Assembly (NCBI RefSeq): GCF_000472905.1
Contig: NZ_AXAR01000018.1
Span: 1-60,551 of the forward strand
Reading direction: 5' to 3'
Length of the DNA: 60,551 bases
Source of the DNA: Alicyclobacillus pomorum DSM 14955
Lineage (GTDB): Bacteria > Bacillota > Bacilli > Alicyclobacillales > Alicyclobacillaceae
Each line of letters opens with the position of its first letter. Position 1 is the stretch's first letter. Under the pieces are notes generated by a model. That model was given only the letters and a program-made list of their open reading frames with translations. It made no database searches and was not told the origin of the DNA. The position numbers and the translations under genes were made by a program. This document shows positions 7,928-15,781 of this stretch, in pieces.

Positions 7928-10484
7928 CGAAGGAGATGTCCGCCGCTGGGGCGTTGATGGCCGAAACACGAATGGTTGGGAAGTCGACATCGTCTCCATC
8001 GAAGTGACCTATTTCAACCACCTTCGTCTCTCCTGCGATGAGGTCGAAGTAATTATCACTCCAAGTGACATGTGGTTGATGAAACGCGATGTTCACCATT
8101 CGCGCGTGATGGTCTGTGGAAACGGTCACTGTCTTTGCGGCCGTGTCTACCTCGACCGTCAACGCCGCGCAAGGGAGCAACAGGTGTTTGTGGTCGCGGA
8201 AATAGTACATATTCGTCGGCGCTTTGCCGCTCTTCGACGACAGGCGAAGGACGGCGTGGCGCGCGTCTACACCACGCAACATCTCTGCTTCAGTCAACTC
8301 CAGGAATTTGAGCTTACCGTTGTCAGCCACGCAAACGTCCTGTATGTGTTCCCAAGCGACGTTGCCGGTAAAATCGATGACCTCGACATGAATTTGATCT
8401 TTGTAGTTCTGCAAGGTGTCGTTGACCACCCACAGTTCAACGTGGCCAGCATCGTCAATGTTCGCGGACAGAAGAATCGGGGCGAAGAACCGTTTTGCGT
8501 AAAAGTATGCAGCCTTGGGCAACAAGTGGTAATCAATCACGGACCAGCTTGTACCCGGCCAGCAATCGTTCAGCTGCCAAAAGAGCGTCCCACTGGACTG
8601 GAACTTCCTTCGCCTGTAGTGTTCGACTCCATACTTTAAACCTTCAGCTTGCGTCAGCATCGAGTAGTTGACGTATTCGTCGAGATTTTCCGGGATCCCA
8701 GTGTAGCCTTCCATCAGCAGAAGTCCCTTGGGGTGGTGGTAGTCCTTGTTGCGATAGGCCAGCTCGTCGCTCCCCCAGAAGCATTGTCCCTCCGGGATCC
8801 ACCGTTCCAAAGTGTACCGATTGGACGCCGCATGCATGCCGAACTCACTGACAAATGTGGACAGACATTTCGCGAAATTTTTGAAAGACACGCCTTCAAC
8901 GCTGTAGTCGATGCGCTCTGGTTCCCCGAACTTCCGCGGATAGACGTGACCGTGCCACACTTGCCAGTTGTGCCTATCCCCTTCCTCGGCCGAGTTGTGA
9001 TCATTGCCTCCATACGGAGAGCTCGGCCAGTACAAGCGAGTCGGATCCAAATCCGCTAGTAGCGCTGGCATCATCTCGTGGTAGATTTTCTCGCCGTAAA
9101 ATGGAGTGTGGATGGTGCCACTCGACAGCATCGACTCGTAGATCCAGTCGTTTTCATTGTTACCACACCAGAGCGCGAGGCAGGCGTGATTCCGTAACCG
9201 CTTCACAACATGCACAATTTCCTTTTCCACGTTCGCCATGAAGTTTGCGTTGTAGTCGGGATACAGGGCACACGCAAACATGAAGTCCTGCCAAACCAGA
9301 ATCCCCTGCTTGTCGCATTCCTCGTAAAACACCGGTTTCTCGTAAATGCCCCCGCCCCACACCCGCAACATGTTCATGCCGGCTTCCCTAGCCAGCGAAA
9401 TGAGGTGTCGATAGCGGGAATCTGGTGCGGTACCCATGAAGCTGTCGACGGGGATCCAGTTGGCCCCCTTTGCAAAGATTTCCTTGCCGTTCAGGACGAA
9501 GGTGAACACGTTCCTCCCGTCCTCCGCCTTTTGCTTGACGTACAAGCTACGGATGCCGAACTGAGAGGTAAACGTGTCCACCGCCTCCCCGTCGACGTAG
9601 AGTGTGGCAGACAGCTGATACAGATGTGGAGTCCCCAGGTCCCTGGTCCACCACAGTTTCGGGTTTGGTACGCGCAACTCCGCGGTCGTCGGAGTTCCCC
9701 CCAATTCCACACGGGTCTCAACACACGTGTCCTCATCCTGCAGAGTAACCACAGCCGTCAGTGTCCGAGGCGGTTCGGTAACCGATGCTGCGCCGTACCC
9801 CACAGGCCTGCGACGAAAGGTTTGCACGTGAAGATCCACGGCAACCACGGCTTCCTGTTCGTCTATCGAAACCGTTCTCGCAAATACCGAGTCCCACTTT
9901 GCGTACTTCTTCTTCGCGAGTCGGACCGGTTGCCAGATACCAACCGTGACAAGTCTCGGCCCCCAGTCCCAACCAAAGTTCATCTGCGCCTTACGCGCCC
10001 AGATGCGCTCTTTGCTAAACCCCGACCAATACGTCATTTCTTTGCCGCCCACGTGTTTGGAGACAGGGTCAAACTTCACGGCGACCACGTTCTTTCCGCG
10101 CACCAGCTCTCGCGTCACGTCCAACGTCACTGGTACAAACATATTGTCCGAAAAGGCCAGTTCCACGCCGTTCAAGTAGATGGTGGCAAATGTGTCGAGC
10201 CCTTCAAACGTCAGTTCCATTCGCTCGTCGGGTTGGAGGTCCTCATCCCAGTGAAACTCGGTTCGGTACCACCAGACTTTTTCCTCAATCCAGCGACACT
10301 TGAGGTCGTTGTGCCCAAAGAACGGGTGTTCAATGACCTTCTTGTCAATGAGTGTGGAGTGCACGTCGCCGGGCACCTTTGCCGACATCCAAAAATGGTC
10401 GATGTAATCCGGATGGGACACCACGAGGTCCGGAACCTGACCGTCGTCGAAGGACTGGATCTTCCAATTTGATAGCGTCACCAT
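7881..10484 (-). CDS. Beta-mannosidase, glycoside hydrolase family 2
   Basis: An 867-aa cytoplasmic GH2 enzyme that would release mannose from beta-mannosides or short manno-oligosaccharides. It has an N-terminal sugar-binding domain (WKIQSFDDGQVPD... PGDVHSTLIDKKVI), immunoglobulin-like middle domains and a TIM barrel. The acid/base Glu lies in CGNNEND (about residue 442) and the nucleophile Glu in VSEFGM (about residue 547). WVSGFSKERIWARKAQMNFGWDWGPR-like features and VPGDVH are typical of beta-mannosidases rather than beta-galactosidases. No signal peptide is seen. The ATG at 10484 follows GGAGGAGAG; the open frame before it is not used. It is last in a run of three mannoside genes. Confidence 0.92.
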   Translation of the reverse strand: MVTLSNWKIQSFDDGQVPDLVVSHPDYIDHFWMSAKVPGDVHSTLIDKKVIEHPFFGHNDLKCRWIEEKVWWYRTEFHWDEDLQPDERMELTFEGLDTFATIYLNGVELAFSDNMFVPVTLDVTRELVRGKNVVAVKFDPVSKHVGGKEMTYWSGFSKERIWARKAQMNFGWDWGPRLVTVGIWQPVRLAKKKYAKWDSVFARTVSIDEQEAVVAVDLHVQTFRRRPVGYGAASVTEPPRTLTAVVTLQDEDTCVETRVELGGTPTTAELRVPNPKLWWTRDLGTPHLYQLSATLYVDGEAVDTFTSQFGIRSLYVKQKAEDGRNVFTFVLNGKEIFAKGANWIPVDSFMGTAPDSRYRHLISLAREAGMNMLRVWGGGIYEKPVFYEECDKQGILVWQDFMFACALYPDYNANFMANVEKEIVHVVKRLRNHACLALWCGNNENDWIYESMLSSGTIHTPFYGEKIYHEMMPALLADLDPTRLYWPSSPYGGNDHNSAEEGDRHNWQVWHGHVYPRKFGEPERIDYSVEGVSFKNFAKCLSTFVSEFGMHAASNRYTLERWIPEGQCFWGSDELAYRNKDYHHPKGLLLMEGYTGIPENLDEYVNYSMLTQAEGLKYGVEHYRRRKFQSSGTLFWQLNDCWPGTSWSVIDYHLLPKAAYFYAKRFFAPILLSANIDDAGHVELWVVNDTLQNYKDQIHVEVIDFTGNVAWEHIQDVCVADNGKLKFLELTEAEMLRGVDARHAVLRLSSKSGKAPTNMYYFRDHKHLLLPCAALTVEVDTAAKTVTVSTDHHARMVNIAFHQPHVTWSDNYFDLIAGETKVVEIGHFDGDDVDFPTIRVSAINAPAADISFVKTGRTAAHMPVRFS

Positions 10485-10504
10485 GGATGTCTCTCCTCCA
10501 TGCC

Positions 10505-11563
10505 TCAGTGAAAAGTCAGCGCCGACATGATCTCGCGCAGACTTAACTCCGCACAGGCCATCGACGTATCTGCGACGCCGTAGTACATCTTCACGGTGTC
10601 CCCGTCGACCAGTGCACCACAAGAGAACACCACGTTGCCAAAGAACCCGTCCGTTTCATACGGAGCCTCCGGCACAAGGATGGGCTGCTCAGTGCGTGCC
10701 AGCACTTTCGCTGGGTTGTCGAGGTCCAACAGCACGGCGCCCATGCAGTAGCGGTTCTTTTCATCCGCACCGTGGTACAGTTCTAGCCATCCCATCTCCG
10801 TCTTGATGGGCACAGCACCGGCACCGATGCGCGTGTTGTCCCAGTGGTCCGGGCGGAGCCCCATCAGGTAACGGTGATTGCCCCAGTAGCGCAGGTTGTC
10901 CGATTCCGCAATCCAGATTTCCGGAGCCCCCGCCCCTTTGGGTACGGGGCGGTGCAGTGCGTAGTACTTGCCGTGAATGCGTTCAGGGAACAACACCACG
11001 TCCTTGTTTTCCGGTGGAAAGATGACGCCAAGCCTGTCCGCATGGACAAAGTCATCGGTCACCGCTAAGCCAACCCCTACACCGACCGGAGACACCACAC
11101 TAAACGTAATGTAGTACTTGCCTTCGATGAACGTAATGCGCGGATCTTCGATGCCGAACGTCTCCAGTGCGTCAGCTGGAAACAGGAATGCCCCGTCATC
11201 GACGGTGAAGTGGTGACCGTCTCGGCTGCGCGCAATGCGCAAATACGAGAGCGAAGTCAGGTAGGACCATGTTTCTTTGCCCCGTTCGCGGATGACGCGC
11301 GGATCGGAAACGTCATACGCAGGGTCCCGCAGGTCGAACTCTTTGATGACCAACTCCCTCGTGCTTGGGTTGAACACCGGCGCCTTGACGATGTGGGCGT
11401 CCGTGCGGATGGGGCGTTCTGCCACGCGCAACAGCATAATCAGCTCGCCATTGTATTCAGCAACGCCAGCATTAAAAGCGCCAATCACTTCGAAGTCCGG
11501 CCGCAACGGCGGGACGTCCTTCGGCGTGATCAGCGGGTTTTCTTGGTATCGGTAGATCTTCAT
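10505..11563 (-). CDS. Glycoside hydrolase family 130 protein (mannoside phosphorylase/mannosidase)
   Basis: A 352-aa five-bladed beta-propeller enzyme of GH130, a family of inverting beta-mannoside phosphorylases and beta-1,2-mannosidases. Visible family features are NPLITP near the start, FNAGVAEYNGELIMLLRV, GIEDPRITFIEGKYYITFS and ELYHGADEKNRYCMGAVLLD. The start at 11563 (ATG) has GGAGG ten bases upstream; a longer frame exists but lacks support. Twenty bases separate it from the beta-mannosidase, so they are probably cotranscribed. Whether it uses phosphate or water, and beta-1,4 or beta-1,2 links, cannot be read with confidence here. Confidence 0.9.
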   Translation of the reverse strand: MKIYRYQENPLITPKDVPPLRPDFEVIGAFNAGVAEYNGELIMLLRVAERPIRTDAHIVKAPVFNPSTRELVIKEFDLRDPAYDVSDPRVIRERGKETWSYLTSLSYLRIARSRDGHHFTVDDGAFLFPADALETFGIEDPRITFIEGKYYITFSVVSPVGVGVGLAVTDDFVHADRLGVIFPPENKDVVLFPERIHGKYYALHRPVPKGAGAPEIWIAESDNLRYWGNHRYLMGLRPDHWDNTRIGAGAVPIKTEMGWLELYHGADEKNRYCMGAVLLDLDNPAKVLARTEQPILVPEAPYETDGFFGNVVFSCGALVDGDTVKMYYGVADTSMACAELSLREIMSALTFH

Positions 11564-11622
11564 GGTGCACATGCCTCCTGTGCAACGTACGAGTTCGTCA
11601 GTGCCAGATCTACGCGAAGACA

Positions 11623-12579
11623 CTAACGGCGATAGATGGCCACGCCAATTTTGGAATCGGCCATCCCGTAGTACAGGTAGTGCGCTCCCTGATACTCTAC
11701 CAGGCCCTCAACGAATACCACGTTCCCGACCTGTCCAACAATCTCGTCGTGCGTGCCTGGGACGAAAAACGGTGCTTCCGTGCGTTTCAAGACTTTCGTC
11801 GGATCTTCCTTCGACAGCAGAACCTGCCCGGCAGAGTAGCGGAGTTTACCAAAGGACGGATCTTGCGGGTCTGTGATCACCCTCGCAGCGTTGTAAATCA
11901 ACAAGATACCGTCGTCCGTCAACATGGGTTGCGGGCCTGGCTCAATCAGCGCGCTGTCAAACGCCTCTGGATCAGTGGACGGTGTGAACACAGGTTCTTT
12001 CACCGGCGTCCAGTGAACCAGGTCTTCCGAATATGCAAGCCAGATACTTGTATCGCCGAAGTACATGATGTACTTGCCATTGATGGGTTCAGACAGAATC
12101 GCCCCAGACTTCGACCACACCCTATCGGAACCTTCAGTCCAGTCGGGAAACAGAACCCCGTGTTTTTCCCATGTGAAGAGATCCTTTGACGTGGCCAAGC
12201 ATAGGGTTGCAGAGTGTCCATCAAACGCTGTGTACGTCAGGTAATACGTGTCGCCAATCTGCGTCACGCGAGGATCTTCGCATCCACCCGGTAATTCATA
12301 GCTCTCGGTTGGCACTAGTACCGGCTCAGGATGGCGTTCAAAGCGCACGCCGTCTTCGCTGACGGCAATCCCAATGCGGCTGGTTCCGTTCCACTCCCCA
12401 GCGCCGCTGTGATCCTCTGCGCGATAGAGCATGTACACCTTGCCGTCCTTCACTACCGCGGCAGGGTTAAACAGATCCTTGGCTTCCCACGAGTCCCCTT
12501 GCGGCCCCAAAATGGGATTGCTTTCGTTCTTGACAAATGGACCAAACGGAAACGACACGCGGGATAAAGGTACGCTCAC
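11623..12579 (-). CDS. Second glycoside hydrolase family 130 protein
   Basis: A 318-aa GH130 propeller, distinct from its neighbour. Motifs include NPILGPQG, LFNPAAVVKDGKVYMLYRAED, GGCEDPRVTQIGDTYYLTYTAFDG and the C-terminal LYYGMADSKIGVAIY. The GTG start at 12579 follows CCGGAGGGACTT. Having two GH130 enzymes next to a GH2 beta-mannosidase suggests stepwise breakdown of a linear beta-mannoside or of an N-glycan-type Man-GlcNAc core. The gene is preceded by the perfect palindrome at 12652-12671. Family assignment is firm; substrate is inferred from neighbours. Confidence 0.9.
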   Translation of the reverse strand: MSVPLSRVSFPFGPFVKNESNPILGPQGDSWEAKDLFNPAAVVKDGKVYMLYRAEDHSGAGEWNGTSRIGIAVSEDGVRFERHPEPVLVPTESYELPGGCEDPRVTQIGDTYYLTYTAFDGHSATLCLATSKDLFTWEKHGVLFPDWTEGSDRVWSKSGAILSEPINGKYIMYFGDTSIWLAYSEDLVHWTPVKEPVFTPSTDPEAFDSALIEPGPQPMLTDDGILLIYNAARVITDPQDPSFGKLRYSAGQVLLSKEDPTKVLKRTEAPFFVPGTHDEIVGQVGNVVFVEGLVEYQGAHYLYYGMADSKIGVAIYRR

Positions 12580-13065
12580 ATCAAGTCCCTCCGGTTTTGT
12601 TGCTATCTCGTGTAGTGAATCTGGAGGATGAATGGCCCAGAAGCCATATCAGAGCGATTTGCAAATCGCTCATACTGCAAATCGCTACAGTTGATAGCTG
12701 ATACGATGAAACTTATGATGAAACCTGCGACAACGCAACGCCTTCGAGCAAGGGTAATGGCGCTCTTCCCAGCATTCCGGAGTATCTATCGAATTTATCT
12801 GGAACAATCTCCACCATGCTCGTTGTATCTCAATGACGACACGCTGCACGTGGTCGGTGAAAATTTGAACATCTCCCTATCGGTTTGTGGCACACCATCA
12901 CCGAAGACAGCTGCACAGAACCCAAGATATCCACCTGCACGGAGGGGTGAATCGAAAAATCACACGATAATTTAAAGATTATTATGTAAATTTCGGTCGG
13001 GTGATGCAATAATGCAGACAAGCAGAATCATTGTCTTTCGGGTATGTTCCATCACATAAAAACTG
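12580..13065. other. Intergenic region with palindrome upstream of the mannoside genes
   Basis: Nearly 490 bases between the GH130 gene (minus) and the GNAT-like gene (plus). It holds the palindrome described separately. A 115-codon plus-strand frame (12628-12975) starts inside the palindrome, has no ribosome site and no recognisable content, so I do not call it. The stretch before 13066 is AT-rich and may hold the promoter of the plus-strand gene. Confidence 0.5.
12652..12686. promoter_or_regulatory. Perfect 20-bp palindrome plus half site
   Basis: GAGCGATTTGCAAATCGCTC is a perfect inverted repeat 73 bases upstream of the GH130 start, followed at 12676-12686 by a second half site (TGCAAATCGCT). 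The form is arm AGCGAT, six bases, arm ATCGCT, which is the spacing of many dimeric regulators, including the CRP/FNR family. Related sites occur at 17.2, 19.9, 25.6, 30.5 and 33.9 kb. Confidence 0.6.
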
Positions 13066-13758
13066 ATGGATGGTCATATACGTAAAAACAACATCACCAG
13101 GATCCATTCGCATAGAGGTGAACGTGTCTTCGTACCCCAATATCTTCAACCGGATCATGTGGAGAAATTGCTGAATCTTGACTCAAAAGTATATCCACTG
13201 GAATACCAATCCGATGTAAAAGCAACATTGGAAAGGATTGAGCTGAACTCTTTTACAGATATCCTCGTTTTACATCAAGAACATCTCGTGGGTTACATTT
13301 CACTCTATCCGATTGATTCGTCAGTGTACGGAGAAATCAAAAGGGGATTGATCCACGACAGGAATCTAGAGCACAAGGTCATCCCCTTCGACCACGTGGG
13401 GACATACTGTGGTTATCTCTCGTCCATCGTGATTGATAAACAACAGTTCCCGTATTACAAAGGGGAATTTTTGTTCTTTCACTTACAAGACCATCTCAAG
13501 AGACTCCGTAAGCGGGGGGTATTTGTAGATAGGATCATTGCATACGCTGTATCCCAAGCCGGTAAAAACATTTTAACGAAAATGCGATTCAAAGAATGTG
13601 GAGATGGCATATTTATTTTTTCGTGTAGTCAACAAGGCTATGATTTTATTCTGCGACAATGTCGCACGCTTTTATGGGTTTGTCGTTTTACAACCATTGG
13701 TTCTGATATATCAGAAACGATATACATCTCTAGATCAGAATGGGACACAGACACATAG
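13066..13758 (+). CDS. GNAT-like acetyltransferase family protein
   Basis: A 230-aa protein with a plausible GNAT fold: a beta strand with HLVGYISLYPI, a strand-turn-helix near residues 120-150 (GYLSSIVIDKQQFPYYKGEFLFFHLQDHL) and a closing AGKNILTKMRFKECGDGIFIFS typical of the last strands. The acetyl-CoA loop is poorly conserved. It reads opposite to the mannoside genes on both sides and is more AT-rich than they are, so it may be an insertion. The ATG at 13066 has no clear ribosome site, leaving the start uncertain. No substrate can be named. Confidence 0.65.
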   Translation: MDGHIRKNNITRIHSHRGERVFVPQYLQPDHVEKLLNLDSKVYPLEYQSDVKATLERIELNSFTDILVLHQEHLVGYISLYPIDSSVYGEIKRGLIHDRNLEHKVIPFDHVGTYCGYLSSIVIDKQQFPYYKGEFLFFHLQDHLKRLRKRGVFVDRIIAYAVSQAGKNILTKMRFKECGDGIFIFSCSQQGYDFILRQCRTLLWVCRFTTIGSDISETIYISRSEWDTDT

Positions 13759-13809
13759 CACATCAAAACGCTCCGGATGCGTCTTTAGCCAAATTTCTTC
13801 CACATCAAC

Positions 13810-13841
13810 AAGCGCGGTCTGTCTTCATGACAACCGCGCTT
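13810..13841. terminator. Hairpin between convergent genes
   Basis: AAGCGCGGT at 13810-13818 pairs with ACCGCGCTT at 13833-13841 (9 bp, 14-nt loop). It lies between the GNAT-like gene (+) and the permease gene (-). The following T-run is short, so termination strength is uncertain. Confidence 0.55.
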
Positions 13842-13929
13842 TCACCAACTATGCAATGCCGAGCACTGGGTGGCCGTGGGAACGGCTGCTGTTTGTAGTC
13901 AAGGAATGCTGGACACGAAAATTCTCGCG

Positions 13930-14817
13930 TCAGCCTTTCGTCCCTGTCAATGTAATGCCTTCAATGAAGTACCGCTGCGCGGCGAAAAAGATGACGAGCA
14001 TGGGCAACATGACCACAACCGTTGCAGCCATAATCAGATTCCACTCTGTGTGGAATGTACCCTGGAATTGTGATAGCCCCAGTTGTAGTGTGAACTTGCT
14101 CGGATCGTTCAAGTAAATCAGAGGCGCTAAGAAATCGTTCCACGCTCCTTGGAACGAGAAGATGGCGACCGCCGTCAACGCAGGCTTGACGAGTGGAAGA
14201 ACCACTGTAAAAAACGTACGCAGACTTCCAGCCCCATCTAGCATCGCGGCCTCCTCTAATTCTGGAGGTATCGTCATAAAAAACTGGCGCAGCAAAAACA
14301 CGTAGAACGCGGATCCGAAAAACGCAGGCACCGTCAACGGTAACAGCGTGTTAATCCAGCCTAGGTCGTGAAATAAGATAAACTGAGGAACCAGCAACAC
14401 TTGATTGGGAATCATCATGGTGGCTAGGAGCACCATGAACAAAATCCTCCGTCCGGGAAATCGAAACCGTGCAAACCCATACGCCACAAACGCACAGGAG
14501 ACGACATTGCCAATCACGTTGACGACGGCAATGATGATGGAATTCAGTGCATACCGTGCAAACGGCAACGCCGTCAGAGCTTTACCAAAGTTCCCCCACT
14601 CCCAGTGCTTAGGCAGCCAAACCGGGGGAAAAACAAAGATTTCGTCACTCGACTTGAGCGCGCTGAGAATGAGCCAGACAAAAGGAATCAAGAAACAAAT
14701 CGACGTGCCGATTAACAGAAGGTAGACAACCAGTCGACTCACTCGAGTCCCGACGCGACCACTGCTTGGCTTCATAGGTAGTGCCTTCGCATGGAGTTTC
14801 AACCGTTGGGGAGTCAC
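13930..14817 (-). CDS. ABC sugar transporter permease (MalG/LacG type)
   Basis: A 295-aa inner-membrane permease of the carbohydrate uptake type 1 ABC family, with six predicted membrane segments. The EAA loop that docks the ATPase is visible as EEAAMLDGAGSLRTFFTVVLPL. The C-terminus FFAAQRYFIEGITLTGTKG is the usual end of this subfamily. The GTG start overlaps the stop of the upstream permease by four bases (GTGA). It works with the partner permease and the lipoprotein encoded upstream. The ATP-hydrolysing subunit is not encoded in the window, so a shared MsiK-like ATPase elsewhere is likely. Confidence 0.93.
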   Translation of the reverse strand: MTPQRLKLHAKALPMKPSSGRVGTRVSRLVVYLLLIGTSICFLIPFVWLILSALKSSDEIFVFPPVWLPKHWEWGNFGKALTALPFARYALNSIIIAVVNVIGNVVSCAFVAYGFARFRFPGRRILFMVLLATMMIPNQVLLVPQFILFHDLGWINTLLPLTVPAFFGSAFYVFLLRQFFMTIPPELEEAAMLDGAGSLRTFFTVVLPLVKPALTAVAIFSFQGAWNDFLAPLIYLNDPSKFTLQLGLSQFQGTFHTEWNLIMAATVVVMLPMLVIFFAAQRYFIEGITLTGTKG

Positions 14818-15716
14818 TCTTTTTCACCTCCGTAGTACACCCAGAGCGACGAGCTCTTGAAGACCAACAGAGTGAGCAGCAAGACAATGAAAAAGAGAAC
14901 CCACGCAAGCGCGGACGCGTAGCCCATGTTCAACTCCGTAAAACCCTGTATGTAAATATTTAGTGCATAAAACAATCCCGCATTGTTGATCCCTGCACCT
15001 CGACCTCCGTATCCGGCCCCCATTACGAACGCCTGTGTGAAGTAACTGAACGCGCCAATCAATCCCATAATCAAATTGAAGAACAGGACTGGAGAAATCA
15101 TTGGAAGCGTTACGTACCAAAACTTCTTCCAAACCGATGCGCCGTCAATCACAGCCGCCTCATAGAGACTTCTGGGTACATCCTGTAAGCCCGCTAAGAA
15201 CGTGATCATCCACGTTCCCACGCCCCATACACTCATCACGATGAAAGAAGGCACTGTCCACTGCGGCGTGACGAGCCACTGTGGTTGTGGGAGATGCAAG
15301 ATTCCGAGAAATCGATTGAGAATGCCGTACTGTGGGTTCAATATCCAGTTCCAAAGGATAGCGACTGCGACTGGAGGCAGGATGGCTGGCAAGTAGAAGA
15401 TGGTTCGGAACAAGCGCATGAACCGAACTTTCTGGTTGAGTAATATCGCGAGCACCAATGCCACAAGCAAATCGAGTGGAACTGAAAATATCGCGTAGTA
15501 AAACGTCACGTACAGAGACTGCCAGAAGTCGTGGTCCTTCAAGATGTGAATGTAATTCTGCAAGCCAATAAATTTCGGCGCAGTCAACAGGTTATATTGC
15601 GTAAATCCGAGATAAAACGATGCGACGAACGGTCCTAGCGTCAAGACAACGAAGCCAATCAACCAGGGACTGATGTATGCGTAACCGAGGAGTGCTTCCC
15701 TGTGCTTCATTTTCAA
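14814..15716 (-). CDS. ABC sugar transporter permease (MalF/LacF type)
   Basis: A 300-aa permease with six membrane segments and the EAA loop YEAAVIDGASVWKKFWYVTLPMISP. It forms the translocation pore with the next gene product. The TTG at 15716 has GAGGTG seven bases upstream, and an ATG two codons later (15710) is an alternative. A 65-base gap containing a GC-rich hairpin separates it from the binding-protein gene. Genomic context points to manno-oligosaccharides as the transported sugar, which is an inference. Confidence 0.92.
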   Translation of the reverse strand: MKMKHREALLGYAYISPWLIGFVVLTLGPFVASFYLGFTQYNLLTAPKFIGLQNYIHILKDHDFWQSLYVTFYYAIFSVPLDLLVALVLAILLNQKVRFMRLFRTIFYLPAILPPVAVAILWNWILNPQYGILNRFLGILHLPQPQWLVTPQWTVPSFIVMSVWGVGTWMITFLAGLQDVPRSLYEAAVIDGASVWKKFWYVTLPMISPVLFFNLIMGLIGAFSYFTQAFVMGAGYGGRGAGINNAGLFYALNIYIQGFTELNMGYASALAWVLFFIVLLLTLLVFKSSSLWVYYGGEKE

Positions 15717-15733
15717 TTCGAGTCACCTCTGGT

Positions 15734-15764
15734 CCCCCCAACCCGACTGCGGATTGGGGGAGAA
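15734..15764 (-). promoter_or_regulatory. GC-rich intercistronic hairpin in the ABC operon
   Basis: CCCCCCAA... pairs with ...TTGGGGG around the loop CGACTGCG in the gap between binding-protein and permease genes. There is no T-run after it on the minus strand. Such hairpins usually protect the upstream message and lower permease expression relative to the binding protein. Confidence 0.6.
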
Positions 15765-15781
15765 AGTCAAATCCACATCAG

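Noticed and set aside
9210..10472. 420-codon plus-strand frame opposite the beta-mannosidase
   Set aside because: Mirror of a GC-rich gene; composition (Arg, His, Val rich) and lack of motifs mark it as a shadow.
12628..12975. 115-codon plus-strand frame in the mannoside intergenic region
   Set aside because: Its start lies in a palindromic site, there is no ribosome site and the protein has no family features.
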